Assembly: GCA_041394325.1 (NCBI GenBank)
Contig: JAWKIJ010000001.1
Coordinates: 2,294,001 to 2,358,000 of the forward strand
Direction of reading: 5' to 3'
Source: JAWKIJ01 sp041394325
GTDB taxonomy: Bacteria > Actinomycetota > Acidimicrobiia > Acidimicrobiales > Microtrichaceae
DNA: 64,000 bases
Below the pieces are notes generated by a model. It was not told the DNA's origin. It was given only the letters and a program-made list of their open reading frames with translations, and did not search any database. How positions within the stretch are numbered: the stretch's first letter is position 1; each line of letters opens with the position of its first letter. Below, in pieces: positions 18,241 through 27,846 of this stretch. The position numbers were made by a program, and so were the translations under genes.

Positions 18241-19335
18241 ATGACCCGGCTCATCGATCTCTACCGCAACGAGCAGCAGAGTCCGTGGCTCGACAACCTC
18301 CGCCGCGAATGGCTCGACAACGGTGAACTGAAGATCGAGGTCGACAAGGGGATCCGCGGCATCACCTCGAATCCGTCGATCTTCCAGAAGGCGATCGAGA
18401 ACAGTTCGGCCTACGACGACCAGCTCCGCGAGGAGGTCGCGAAGGGCTCGACGATCGCGCACGCGTACTGGCAGATGGTGACGAGTGACATCGAACGGGC
18501 ACTGGCCGTGCTTCGCCCCGTCTTCGACGCGTCCGAGGGCGCCGACGGATTCGTCTCCGTCGAGGTCGACCCGTCCCTGGCACACGACCGGGTCGGGACC
18601 GAGGCTGCGGCGCGGATGCTGCACGACTCGATCGACGAGCCGAACCTCATGGTGAAGATCCCCGCCACCGCCGAGGGTGTCGGGGCGATCGCCACGATGA
18701 TCGGTGAAGGTCGATCCATCAACGTCACGTTGATCTTCAGCCTTTCTCGCTACTCCGAGGTGATCGAGGCGTACCTGTCGGGTCTGGAGCACGCCCTCGC
18801 CGCGGGAATCGACGACCTGTCGTCGATCTCGTCGGTGGCGTCGTTCTTCATCAGCCGGGTCGACACCGAGATCGACAAGCGGCTCGACGCGCTCGGGACG
18901 CCCGAGGCCGTCGAGCTCAAGGGCAAGGGGGCCGTGGCCCAGGGTCGCCTGGCCTACGAGCTGTTCCTCGGAGCGTTCGCCGGGCCACGTTGGGAGGCGC
19001 TCGCGGCGAAGGGAGCCCGTGTGCAGCGCCCGTTGTGGGCGTCGACCTCCACCAAGAACCCGGCCTATCCCGACACCCTCTACGTCGACGGCCTCATCGC
19101 CCCCGACACCGTCAACACCTTGCCGGAGGCCACGATCGCCGCATTCGAGGACCACGGCACGCTCACCCGCACGATCGGTACCGACTTCGGTGAGGAGCAT
19201 CGCATCTGGGACGCCCTCGGCGCACTCGTCGACCTCGACGACGTGGGCGACACCCTCGAACGGCTGGGCGTCGAGGCGTTCGTGAAGGCGATGGACGAAC
19301 TGCTGGGCGTGCTGGCCGGCAAGGCGGGCGCCTGA
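18241..19335 (+). CDS. tal: Transaldolase
   Basis: A 364-residue class I aldolase that transfers dihydroxyacetone between sugar phosphates. The ATG follows a perfect AGGAGG at 18229-18234 with 6-nt spacing. The Schiff-base Lys is K139 in NLMVKIPAT. Other landmarks are GITSNPSIFQKAI, SVEVDPSLAHD, INVTLIFSLSRY and RPLWASTSTKNPAYPDTLYVD. Length and motifs match the longer actinobacterial/cyanobacterial TalB-like subfamily. It follows transketolase by 145 bp on the same strand. Confidence 0.96.
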   Translation: MTRLIDLYRNEQQSPWLDNLRREWLDNGELKIEVDKGIRGITSNPSIFQKAIENSSAYDDQLREEVAKGSTIAHAYWQMVTSDIERALAVLRPVFDASEGADGFVSVEVDPSLAHDRVGTEAAARMLHDSIDEPNLMVKIPATAEGVGAIATMIGEGRSINVTLIFSLSRYSEVIEAYLSGLEHALAAGIDDLSSISSVASFFISRVDTEIDKRLDALGTPEAVELKGKGAVAQGRLAYELFLGAFAGPRWEALAAKGARVQRPLWASTSTKNPAYPDTLYVDGLIAPDTVNTLPEATIAAFEDHGTLTRTIGTDFGEEHRIWDALGALVDLDDVGDTLERLGVEAFVKAMDELLGVLAGKAGA

Positions 19336-19400
19336 ATCAGCGGTCGATCCGGATCGGAGCGGTCCGCCGTCGCCGTCATCACGGCCCCTACGGTGGGCCG

Positions 19401-20198
19401 ATGTCCCCACGAACTGCTCGCCCCCGCCGTGTCGCGGCCCTGCTCGCCGTGCTCATCGTGCCGCTGGCCGCATGTGACGTCCCCTACCGGGTCCTCGACG
19501 AGGTGTGCGACGTGGTCGGCGATCTCGGTCGGGACGCCACCGATCTGCTGCGCTGTGGCGATTCGGGGCGTTGGGAGGCCGTCATGCCGATCGAGGAGGC
19601 GACGATGCTGTTCGACCGGATGACCGCCGCGGTCCCCACACCGGCGTCGCCGGCCCCGGTCGAGTCGACCGGAGGCTGTCCCGTCTCGCGGCGCTACGCG
19701 GCGGCCGCCGCGGGGTCGGCACCCCGGGACCTGAAGCTCCAGGCACTCGTCACGACGATCCCCTCGACCAGGCGCGGCTGCGGTTGCGTGGTGCCCCGGC
19801 GCTGGGACCGCGGGATGGATCCCGACGCGGCCGCGTCGATCCGCCTAGCGATGCAGGACAAGGAGCAGCTCGCGATCGCGCAGCACGCGGCGTTCGGCGT
19901 CCCCGCCGAGGCGGTCCCGGTCGCCGCGCGGACGATCTTCTTCCGGACGACCTGGCGGTCCTTTGACGAGCAGGTCTGCCTGCGCCGGACGCTCGGCCGA
20001 CAGGCCGAGGTGCCGGGTTTGTCGCGCCACGAATGGGGTATCGCCATCGATCTCGAGGACTGGGAGCCGCGCTACCGGGGGCTCGACGAGGGCTTCCTGC
20101 GGGGACGGGGCTGGTGTCGCACCAACGGGGAGGGTTGGCACTTCGAGTACCGGCCGGCGCTCGCCCGGTTGGGTCAGGCCGGCCGTTGCCGAAGCTGA
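19401..20198 (+). CDS. VanY-like M15 peptidase lipoprotein
   Basis: A 265-residue exported protein with an N-terminal signal (RRVAALLAVLIVPLAAC) ending in a lipobox LAAC, so it is probably a lipoprotein. The C-terminal third is an M15B/VanY zinc peptidase fold. SRHEWGIAIDLE supplies the first His and the Asp ligands, and GEGWHFEY supplies the catalytic Glu region and last His. These enzymes cleave D-Ala-D-Ala or related peptidoglycan peptides. The middle holds paired cysteines (RRGCGCVVP), probably disulfide-bonded outside the cell. An effect on wall remodelling is inferred. Confidence 0.84.
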   Translation: MSPRTARPRRVAALLAVLIVPLAACDVPYRVLDEVCDVVGDLGRDATDLLRCGDSGRWEAVMPIEEATMLFDRMTAAVPTPASPAPVESTGGCPVSRRYAAAAAGSAPRDLKLQALVTTIPSTRRGCGCVVPRRWDRGMDPDAAASIRLAMQDKEQLAIAQHAAFGVPAEAVPVAARTIFFRTTWRSFDEQVCLRRTLGRQAEVPGLSRHEWGIAIDLEDWEPRYRGLDEGFLRGRGWCRTNGEGWHFEYRPALARLGQAGRCRS

Positions 20199-20207
20199 GG
20201 CGGACAC

Positions 20208-20230
20208 GTCAGTTCGGAATCCGAACTAAC
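20208..20230. promoter_or_regulatory. Operator palindrome upstream of the HxlR regulator
   Basis: AGTTCGGA-A-TCCGAACT at 20211-20227 is a perfect 8-bp inverted repeat around one base. It extends to 11 bp per arm with one mismatch (GT/AC outer pairs). It ends 9-12 bp before the ATG at 20240, a position suited to autorepression. No second copy was noticed in the window by eye. Confidence 0.7.
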
Positions 20231-20239
20231 GTCACCCCG

Positions 20240-20770
20240 ATGGCGACGGGAGCTCCAGCGGCCGGCGGGTCGGCCGACACGGCACCCGACGTGGTGCCCG
20301 ACGGTGCTGCCGACGATCCACCGGACTGCTCCATCGGTCGGGCACTCGACGTCATCGGTGACCGCTGGACGATCCTGATCCTTCGCGACGCCTTCCGCGG
20401 AATTCGGCGATTCGAGGAGTTTCGACGGGATCTGGGCATCGCCCGCCCGGTCCTGACCGAGCGGCTCAAGCGGCTCGTCGATGCCGGGGTGATGGTGCGA
20501 CGTCGCTACCAGACCGGACCCGATCGTTACGAGTACCGCCTCACCCGAAAGGGAGTCGGCCTCTCCCCCGCCCTCGTCGCCCTCATGCGCTGGGGCGACA
20601 CCTGGTGCAACGACGGAGCGGTGCCGACGGTGCTCGTACACGAGCCGTGCGGCGTCGAGCTCGAGCAGGGCTTCTGGTGCCGGACCTGTCAGTGCACCTT
20701 CGGGCCCCACGACATCGCGTCCCGGCACCGACCGACCGCGACCCCCACCCCTCACGGAGCGAATCGATGA
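20240..20770 (+). CDS. HxlR-family winged-helix regulator
   Basis: A 176-residue transcription factor. The HxlR core begins DCSIGRALDVIGDRWTILILRDAFRG and continues RRFEEFRRDLGIARPVLTERLKRLVDAGV, the helix-turn-helix and wing. The Cys in DCSIGRA is the position used as a redox switch in several HxlR proteins. A C-terminal Cys cluster (EPCGVELEQGFWCRTCQC) could bind zinc. Its stop overlaps the fbiC start by 4 nt (ATGA), so regulator and F420 gene are coupled. The perfect palindrome just upstream is its likely binding site. The signal it senses is unknown. Confidence 0.9.
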   Translation: MATGAPAAGGSADTAPDVVPDGAADDPPDCSIGRALDVIGDRWTILILRDAFRGIRRFEEFRRDLGIARPVLTERLKRLVDAGVMVRRRYQTGPDRYEYRLTRKGVGLSPALVALMRWGDTWCNDGAVPTVLVHEPCGVELEQGFWCRTCQCTFGPHDIASRHRPTATPTPHGANR

Positions 20771-23102
20771 CCACCCTGGACCGACCCGACCTCGTGAGCG
20801 GGTCCGAGCTCCGTGATCGAGCGGTCGCCGTTCGCGACGCCGCCTACGGGACCCGCATCACGTACTCCCCCAAGGTGTTCATCCCGCTCACCAGGTTGTG
20901 CCGCGACAAGTGCGGGTACTGCACCTTCGCCGAACCACCTGCCCGGCTGGACGCGCCCTACCTGACACCCGAGGAGGTGCTCGCGATCGCCCGCCGGGGT
21001 GCCGATGCGGGATGTCACGAGGCGTTGTTCACCCTTGGCGAGCGTCCCGAGCTTCGCTACCCGATTGCGGCGTCGTGGCTCGCCGAACGCGGTCACCGCT
21101 CGACCGTGGACTACCTGGTCGCCATGTGCAGGCTCGTCCTCGACGAAACAGGGCTGCTGCCCCACGCAAACGCCGGTGCCCTGCACCGCGACGAGCTCGT
21201 CGCCCTGCGAGCGGTCGCTCCGAGCCAGGGGATGATGCTCGAGTCGTTGCGAGGGGACCTCGTCGCACATCGGGGCTCGCCCGACAAGACCCCCGAGCGG
21301 CGCCTCGCCACCCTCGACGCCGCGGGCGAGCTGTCGATCCCGTTCACCACCGGCATCCTCGTCGGCATCGGCGAGACCCGTGACGACAGGATCGCCGCGC
21401 TCGAGGCGATCGCGGATTCGCATCGGCGCCACGGTCACGTCCAGGAGGTGATCGTCCAGAACTTCCTCCCCAAGCCGGGTACGTCGATGCACGCTTCGCC
21501 GCCCTGCCCGACCGAGGATCTCCTCGAGGCGATCTCGCTCGCGCGCCTCCTCCTCCCCGCGGACGTCACCGTGCAGGCACCCCCCAACCTGTCCGACGAC
21601 CTCGAAACGCTTCTCGGGGCCGGGATCAACGACTTCGGCGGTGTGTCACCGGTGACTGCCGACCACGTCAACCCCGAACGTCCGTGGCCGGCGCTGGAGG
21701 TACTCCGGAAACGGACCGAGGCGGCGGGTCACGTGCTGGCGCCACGACTCACCGCACACCCGGGTTACGTGGCCGATGCCTCACGCTGGCTGGACCCCGG
21801 ATTGCACTTCGCCGTCCTCGACCGCTCCGACGCGGAAGGCCTGGCGCGCGATCGTGACACGGCGGCCGATGTCACACGGGCCGCGGTCTGGTATTCCGGT
21901 GCAGATGCCGCACCACCCACGTTGGTGCCGAGTCCTACCGCGGCGTCGTCGGGAGGCCGGGAGGTGGCCGTCGGCTCCGACGCTTCGGTCCGCGGCCCGG
22001 TGGGCGAGGTGCTCGACGGTGTGCGCGACGGCGAGACGGTCGGCTTCGAGGAGATCGTGACCCTGTTCGGTGCCCGGGGACCCGAGGTCGCCGCGGTCGC
22101 CGCGGTCGCCGATGGGCTCCGCCGGAGCATCGTCGGCGACGAGGTCACCTTCGTCTCGAACCGCAACATCAACTACACGAACGTGTGCACGTTCAAGTGC
22201 CGGTTCTGTGGCTTCTCCAAGGGCCCGCTCTCGTTGAACCTCCGCGGCACTCCGTACCTGTTGACCCTCGACGACATCGCCGGCCGGGCCCGCGAGGCGG
22301 CCGACATGGGCGCCACCGAGGTCTGCCTCCAGGGCGGCATCCACCCCGACTTCGACGGCGACTACTACGTCGAGGTCGCCAGGGCCGTCCATGCGGCGGC
22401 TCCCGAACTCCACATCCACGGGTTCACCGCGCTCGAGGTGACCGAGGGCGCCAAGCGCAACGGGGAGCCGTTGGAGGACTATCTGCGTCGTCTCATGGAT
22501 GCCGGTCTGCGGACCCTTCCCGGGACGGCGGCCGAGATCCTCGACGACGAGGTCCGCGAGGTGCTCTGTCCCGACAAGATCGACACCGACGAGTGGCTCG
22601 ACGCGCATCGGACCGCGCACCGTGTCGGCCTCCGCTCCAACGTCACCATCATGTTCGGTTCCATCGAGACGCCGCGGAGTTGGGCGCGGCACCTGCTCGC
22701 CACCCGGGCGCTGCAGGTCGAGACCGGCGGCTTCACCGAGTTCGTCCCGTTGCCGTTCGTGCACATGGCCTCGCCGATCTACCTGCAGCGGCGGGCCCGT
22801 CGCGGACCGACGTTCCGTGAGACGCTGCTCATGCACGCCGTCGGGCGGATCGTGTACGCGGGAACGATCGACAACGTGCAGGCCTCGTGGGTCAAGATCG
22901 GCGTGGAGGGTGTGGCCCAGATGCTCCAGGCCGGCGTCAACGATCTCGGGGGCACGCTCATCAACGAGAACATCAGCCGCGCCGCGGGGCCGAACATGGC
23001 CAGATGCTGACACCGGCCGACTTCGAGGCGATCGTCGAACCGCTCGGGAGGCGTCTGGTCCAACGGACGACCCTGTACGGTCGAAGGACCGCCGCGGCCT
23101 GA
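20767..23102 (+). CDS. fbiC: FbiC, fused CofG-CofH deazaflavin (F420 precursor) synthase, one frameshift
   Basis: This dual radical-SAM enzyme makes 7,8-didemethyl-8-hydroxy-5-deazariboflavin (FO) from tyrosine and 5-amino-6-ribitylaminouracil. The CofG half has CRDKCGYC (Cys 45, 49, 52) and the CofH half CTFKCRFC (about 474-481), each a CX3CX2C cluster site. The frame ends early at 23010 with RAAGPNMARC. Adding one G to the GGGG run near 22988 restores RAAGAEHGQMLTPADFEAIVE...QRTTLYG, the standard family C-terminus, ending at 23102. It is translationally coupled to the HxlR regulator. Confidence 0.96.
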
Positions 23103-23190
23103 TCCCGGCGACGACCTCCGACGCCGGAAGGCGGCGAGCCCGCCGACCGGTCGAAGTCGTGCACTTCTCCGCCGAACCAGGATCTCACCC

Positions 23191-24314
23191 ATGTCCGAGC
23201 CCGAGCCCGTCTCCGATCCCGATCCCGACGGTCCGCCGCCGCTCCTGTCGCCCCCGCAGCGACCCGGTCCCGCTCCCGCTCCGACGCGATCGCCGCGGCC
23301 CCGCAGCGGGTCGGCCGAGGTCGATGCTGCGATCAAGGCCCTCGTCGAGGGTGCCGGTATCACCGGAAACCAGGACCTCATCGCCGAGATGCTGGGCAAC
23401 GTCGTTCGGATCGGGCTCGACACCAACGACCGTGGCCGGGTGAAACTGCTGAACGTCGCCCTGCGGGACCTGCGTCGGGCCATGGAGAAGTTCCACCCCT
23501 ACCGGCATCGGCGCAAGGCATCCATCTTCGGGTCGGCACGGATCGCCGCCGATTCGGGCGAGTTCGCCGCGGCCCGCGAGATGGGCGCGGCGCTGTCGGA
23601 TGCGGGTTGGATGGTCATCACCGGCGGAGGTCCGGGTGTGATGACCGCGGGGATCGAGGGAGCCGGGGGCGACGATGCGTTCGGCGTCACCATTCGGCTC
23701 CCGTTCGAGCCGATGGAAGGTGGTGGCATCGTCCCGGAGGAGCGCATGGTGCGCTTCCGGCACTTCTTCAGCCGGAAGCTCACCTTCATGCAGGAGTCCT
23801 CCGCCTACGTCGTGTTCCCCGGTGGGTTCGGAACTCTCGACGAGACGTTCGAGTTGTTGACCCTCGTGCAGACGGGCAAGGAGCCTCCGGTCCCGATCGT
23901 CCTGTTCGAGTGCGGCGACGACCTCTACTGGCGGCGGTTCGTCGACTTTCTCGGCACCGAACTGATCGACGCGGGCTTCATCGCCACACCCGATGTCGAT
24001 CTTTTCCATGTCACCTCGTCGGTCTCCGAGGCAATCGAGTACATCGCGGACTTCTACAGCGTGTTCCACTCGCTCCGGTGGGTCGATGGCTTGTTGGTCC
24101 TTCGCCTCGAGCGAGTGCTCGACGAGGCGGAACTGGCGGCGCTCAACGAGCGCTTCGGCGACATCGTCACGTCCGGGCGCATCGAGGCGATCGCCCCGAC
24201 CGCGGCGGAGGTCGAGGACGGTGACGAATTGGAGCGCCCACGGATCGCGCCCGGTTCGACAATCGTCAGTTCTCCCGGCTGCACGAACTGGTGCGCACGC
24301 TCGGCCGGACCTGA
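23191..24314 (+). CDS. LOG-family (TIGR00730-like) nucleotide phosphoribohydrolase, one frameshift
   Basis: The Rossmann-like core contains GGGPGVMTAGIEGA and PGGFGTLDETFE, the PGGxGTxxE signature of lysine-decarboxylase-like/LOG proteins that release nucleobases from nucleoside 5'-monophosphates. The protein is longer than plant-type LOG: a Pro-rich N-terminus and a helical region (VDAAIKALVEGAGITGNQDLIAEM) precede the core, and about 80 residues follow. One C is missing in GCGCCCGG near 24255. With it, the end reads RFDNRQFSRLHELVRTLGRT and stops at 24314, giving about 374 residues. A role in nucleotide salvage is inferred. Confidence 0.85.
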
Positions 24315-24330
24315 GCGACGGCCTCGGCGC

Positions 24331-24534
24331 TCATCGCTCCGATCGCCCGTCACCGTCGAGGATCGCGGAGGCCTTCAGCACCGCTCGACGGGCCCGGCTG
24401 AGGCGTCTCTCGTCGACGGGATTGCGGTCGCCGCCCTCGTCGATGGAGCGCCGCAGGCGCTCCATCGTCAGATCGGCCAACTCCTCGGCGATGGCGTCGA
24501 GACGGTCTCTCAGGTGATCGAACTCCCCGGTCAT
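24331..24534 (-). CDS. Small helical hypothetical protein
   Basis: A 67-residue protein if started at the ATG at 24534; an upstream in-frame start would add 10 residues. It is almost wholly helical and charged: EFDHLRDRLDAIAEELADLTMERLRRSIDEG then DERRLSRARRAVLKASAIL. No domain is recognised. It converges on the LOG-family gene, 16 bp apart. Confidence 0.6.
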   Translation of the reverse strand: MTGEFDHLRDRLDAIAEELADLTMERLRRSIDEGGDRNPVDERRLSRARRAVLKASAILDGDGRSER

Positions 24535-24653
24535 CGTCGGAGTTTCGCACGGCGCGCCGACCATGGGCGACGGCGCGGTGGCCGATGGCGGCGGACTGCG
24601 GCCGATCGTGCCGTGGCCCTCCTTGTAGTGTCGGGTCGATGGTCGGCACCGCC

Positions 24654-25433
24654 ATGCCCCCCGGAGCGCGCGACTACGTGGGATTCGAGGATCCCGACGG
24701 CACGACCACCTGGGTGTTCGACGTGGCGTTCCTCACGAGTCCGTGGACCTGCATATTCGGGCAGGGTTGCAAGGGTGTGCTCACCGAGGACGCCGCCGAC
24801 CTGGTGCAGGGCTGCCCCGCGGGGGAGATTTGGGGGGCCGGCGCGCCCCTCTGGGGGGCCCCCGCCGCGGCAAGGCGTCTCACCTCCGAGCAGTGGCAGT
24901 ACCGCGACGAGACCCTCGCCCGCGGCGGGGCCATCGTCCGCAACGACGAGAAGGCGTGGGTCACCCGCGAGGTCGACGGCGCCTGCTGTTTCCTGAACCG
25001 CCCCGGTTTCGGGTCGGGGCCGGGGTGCGCCCTGCACGTGGGCGCACTGGCCGCCGGTGAGCGTCCACTCGACTGGAAACCCGACGTGTGTTGGCAGCTA
25101 CCGCTGCGGCTGGTCGGTGAGACGGACCAGAACGGGCACGTGACCAACACGCTCCGTGAGTGGAAGCGTCGCGATTGGGGCGATGGCGGCGACGAGTTCC
25201 ACTGGTGGTGCACGGACGCGCCCGACGCGTTCGTCGGCGGTTCACCGGTGTACGAGTCGCTGCGCGACGAGATCGTCGAACTCGTGGGTGAGGAACCCTA
25301 CGGTTGGTTCGTCGAATACGTGAGGACCCGTGGTGTCACCACGTTCGTTCCTCACCCGGCGCGCCGGGGATCGACGATTCAGACCGCCTCGGGGTTGTGC
25401 CAGCTACCGGCCGCTTCGCCCCCGTCGTCGTAG
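24654..25433 (+). CDS. Cys-rich conserved protein (DUF3109/YkgJ-like metal-binding)
   Basis: About 259 residues from an ATG at 24654; an alternative ATG lies at 24639. It matches a conserved actinobacterial family recalled from memory: FDVAFLTSPWTCIFGQGCKGVL, CCFLNRPGFGSGPGCALH, DWKPDVCWQLPLR and EFHWWCTDAP. The Cys spacing suggests a zinc or Fe-S site. In relatives LVQGC is followed by a CSYGAH-type motif. Here that segment (about 24820-24870) is a GC-rich low-complexity stretch, so a key motif is missing or the sequence is wrong there. Function unknown. Its 3' end overlaps the next gene on the opposite strand by 55 bp. Confidence 0.75.
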   Translation: MPPGARDYVGFEDPDGTTTWVFDVAFLTSPWTCIFGQGCKGVLTEDAADLVQGCPAGEIWGAGAPLWGAPAAARRLTSEQWQYRDETLARGGAIVRNDEKAWVTREVDGACCFLNRPGFGSGPGCALHVGALAAGERPLDWKPDVCWQLPLRLVGETDQNGHVTNTLREWKRRDWGDGGDEFHWWCTDAPDAFVGGSPVYESLRDEIVELVGEEPYGWFVEYVRTRGVTTFVPHPARRGSTIQTASGLCQLPAASPPSS

Positions 25434-25579
25434 TCGTCGTCATCGAGGTCATCGGCGTCCTCCGACCGGAGGGAGTCCGAAAGGCTTCGAGGTTCGTTGA
25501 GCAATCCCTCGATGTCGATGTCGGGGCCCCGCTTCAGTGCGCGGGCCTCCTCGAACCGACGATGACGACCCTTCTTCAC
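25379..25579 (-). CDS. Small acidic-tailed hypothetical protein
   Basis: A 66-residue protein with a basic N-terminus (MKKGRHRRFEEARALKRG) and an acidic tail (SEDADDLDDDDYDDGG). This polarity is seen in several short conserved actinobacterial proteins. No domain is recognised. The tail overlaps the Cys-rich protein gene on the other strand, so one of the two ends may be misplaced. Confidence 0.6.
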   Translation of the reverse strand: MKKGRHRRFEEARALKRGPDIDIEGLLNEPRSLSDSLRSEDADDLDDDDYDDGGEAAGSWHNPEAV

Positions 25580-25669
25580 GGCTGTCTCCCACTCCGCAGA
25601 CGCAATGCTCAGCGGGTCATCCTACCTCCGCACCGTCGCGAAAGCCGAACACACCCGGGATCGGTCGTC

Positions 25670-26842
25670 TCAGGGGTGGAGGGTCACCTCCCGGTGGGAC
25701 CGCTCCTCCATCACCAGACCTCGTCCCGGAACGAACGCCATCGCGACCTCGCCATCGACGAGGCGGCGCAACGGCTCACCGATGAGTTGGTGGCGCCACC
25801 CCCCGCTGAGTCGTGAGGTGTCGTCGCCCGCCATGAAGGCTTCGAGATCGCCTCTGGTGGCGAGGATCGCGGGGTCGATCCGCAACGAGCGCGCCTGTTG
25901 GGCGACCCAGGCCGTCACGAGAGTGACCGCCGGGCGGAGTGCGGGGTTGAGCTGGTGTGCCGACGTCGGCTCGGCCTTTCGGGGTGTGCGTCCTGCGGCG
26001 TCCGCGATCAGGGCGATCACGTCGTCGGCCACCGAACGCAACGCGCGGGCGTCGACCCCGCGGATCTCGCCGAAGTCCTCCGGGCGGCGCGGCCGACCGC
26101 GAGGCCCACCACCCCGAGGTCGGCGAGCACGTAGCGGGGCGTCAGGTTGAGTTGTTGCGCGCGGCGCTCCCGCCATGCCGCGAGCGCCTGGGCCGTGGCG
26201 AGGTCGGCGCCTTTGAGGTGGCGCAACTCCTTGATGCGGCGCCACGCATCATCGGGGTTCCGAGGACCGCGGTACTCCGCTGCCATCTCATCGAGTGCCT
26301 CGCGAACCCACGCCGTGCGATCGAGGTGCTCGACCCGGTCGGAGAGCCGGGAGGCGAGGGCCTCGAGGTTGGTGACGTCGGCCGCCGCATAGGTGAGCTG
26401 TCGTGAGGTCAGGGGCGTCGCAACCAGTCGGTGAGCCGGTCGGCCTTGGGCAGGCGGACGCCCAGCTCGGCGTCGAGCAGACTTGCCAGCGAGGCGCTCG
26501 CATAGCCCACGAAGCCGGCCGCGATCTGGGTGTCGAAGAAGCGGGTCGGAGCGGTTCCGCACACGAGCTCGAGCACCTCGAGGTCCTGTCGTCCCGCGTG
26601 CATGATCGCCTCGACGTCGGCCTTGAACACCTCCGCAAGGGGGCTCAGGTCGACCGCCAACGGGTCGACGAGCATCGTGTCGCCCCCCACCGCGATCTGG
26701 ACGAGTGCGAGTTCGGGAAGTACGTGCGCTCACGGTGGAACTCGGTGTCGATCGCGTACCGCTCGGCATCGAGCAGTGTACGGACGAGCGCGGCGAGTTC
26801 GGACTGGGTTGCGACGACGTGCTGATCGGCCGTTCCGGCCAC
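25670..26842 (-). CDS. rnd: Ribonuclease D, three frameshifts
   Basis: A DEDD-family 3'-5' exoribonuclease used in tRNA 3' processing. The GTG at 26842 is 1 nt after the rhodanese stop. Exo I is YAIDTEFHRERTYFP, Exo II lies near AIMHAGRQDLEVL and Exo III near LTYAAADVTNLEAL. The HRDC domain includes RRPEDFGEIRGVDARAL. The frame breaks near 26720 (one A missing in CCGAACTC), near 26412 (one C missing in CGCCCCTGA) and near 26090 (one base missing). All three repairs give normal RNase D sequence, about 390 residues. It is the last gene of a five-gene minus-strand run. Confidence 0.9.
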
Positions 26843-26843
26843 C

Positions 26844-27176
26844 TCAGGACGGTCCCGTGTCGGGTCCGGCGTGCACCGGGCGGCCGGACTCGACCCACGC
26901 TCCGGTACCACCGGCGACGTTGGTGACGTCACAGCCGAACTGGACGAGGTGCTCGCACGCCCGCATGGATCGACCACCCTTCTGGCAGATGACGAGTACC
27001 GGTCGATCGGTGGGCACCTCCGCGCTGCGCTCGGCCAGGGTCGACAGCGGCAGATTGGTGGCACCCGGGACGTGGCCCGCGTTGTACTCGTCGGTTTCGC
27101 GGACGTCGATCACCGTGGCGGCTCCGGAGAGTCGTTCGGCCAATTCGTCGACGCCGATCTCGGGAATCGCAGGCAT
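26844..27176 (-). CDS. Rhodanese-domain sulfurtransferase
   Basis: A 110-residue single rhodanese domain. It starts MPAIPEIGVDELAERL and includes VIDVRETDEYNAGHVPGATNLPL and the active-site loop CQKGGRS, where Cys carries the persulfide. It lies 11 bp after mobA and 1 bp before RNase D. Small rhodaneses supply sulfur for cofactors or detoxification. Proximity to mobA makes a link to molybdenum cofactor sulfuration conceivable but unproven. Confidence 0.92.
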   Translation of the reverse strand: MPAIPEIGVDELAERLSGAATVIDVRETDEYNAGHVPGATNLPLSTLAERSAEVPTDRPVLVICQKGGRSMRACEHLVQFGCDVTNVAGGTGAWVESGRPVHAGPDTGPS

Positions 27177-27186
27177 CGAGGGCACG

Positions 27187-27846
27187 CTACCGGACCGGAG
27201 GCCGCCTCCGACGGGAGACGTCCGCAGGCCGCACGGCACAGGCGAGTTGGTCGGGGGTGTCGATGTCTCCGAAGCGGACGTCGCGGTGGGTGGTCCAGGA
27301 CAGGAGATCCAACAGGTCTGCGAATCGACTTCCCCGACGAGCGCGGGTGGAGGCGAGCGGGGTTCCGGCGACGGCCTCGACGACCCGATCGGCGCGCCAC
27401 ACGGCGTTCGGCGGAGCGATCCGTCCCCCCACTTCGGCGAGCACCGCGGCGGCGGACCGAGCGTGATCGAGCACCGCCACCAGGTCCCGGACCGCCTCTT
27501 CGTCGACGTCGGGCAGGTCGCACGCGAGCGTCACGACCTGGTCGACGCCGGCGGCCGCGGCGCGATCGACGATGCCGAGTACGGCCGCGAGGGGTCCGGC
27601 GTGGCCTTCGGTGTCGGGGACGCGTTCGGCCACCAATGCCCGGGCCTGCTCCTCGGTCGCACCGAGCGCGAGGACGCCCGTAGCGGTGCCGGTGGGAGCA
27701 CCGAGCCAGCGGAGCGCGTCGACCGATCGGATGCCGAGCGGGCGACCGTCGAGGAGGATCGTCGCCTTGTCCCTCCCCATCCGCCGGCTGCGTCCCCCCA
27801 CCAGGACCGCACCCCAACGGCCTGCGAGGGAGGGGTCGGTGTTCAG
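27187..27846 (-). CDS. mobA: Molybdenum cofactor guanylyltransferase MobA
   Basis: A 219-residue nucleotidyltransferase that attaches GMP to molybdopterin. The GTP-binding loop is AVLVGGRSRRMGRDKA, followed by LACDLPDV (the metal-binding Asp region). The start is uncertain. The best fit is a CTG at 27846 that overlaps the TGA of the preceding gene. No ATG, GTG or TTG lies in a suitable place, so a small indel near the junction is possible. Its operon position after the PLP enzyme and before the rhodanese is tight. Confidence 0.85.
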   Translation of the reverse strand: MNTDPSLAGRWGAVLVGGRSRRMGRDKATILLDGRPLGIRSVDALRWLGAPTGTATGVLALGATEEQARALVAERVPDTEGHAGPLAAVLGIVDRAAAAGVDQVVTLACDLPDVDEEAVRDLVAVLDHARSAAAVLAEVGGRIAPPNAVWRADRVVEAVAGTPLASTRARRGSRFADLLDLLSWTTHRDVRFGDIDTPDQLACAVRPADVSRRRRPPVR

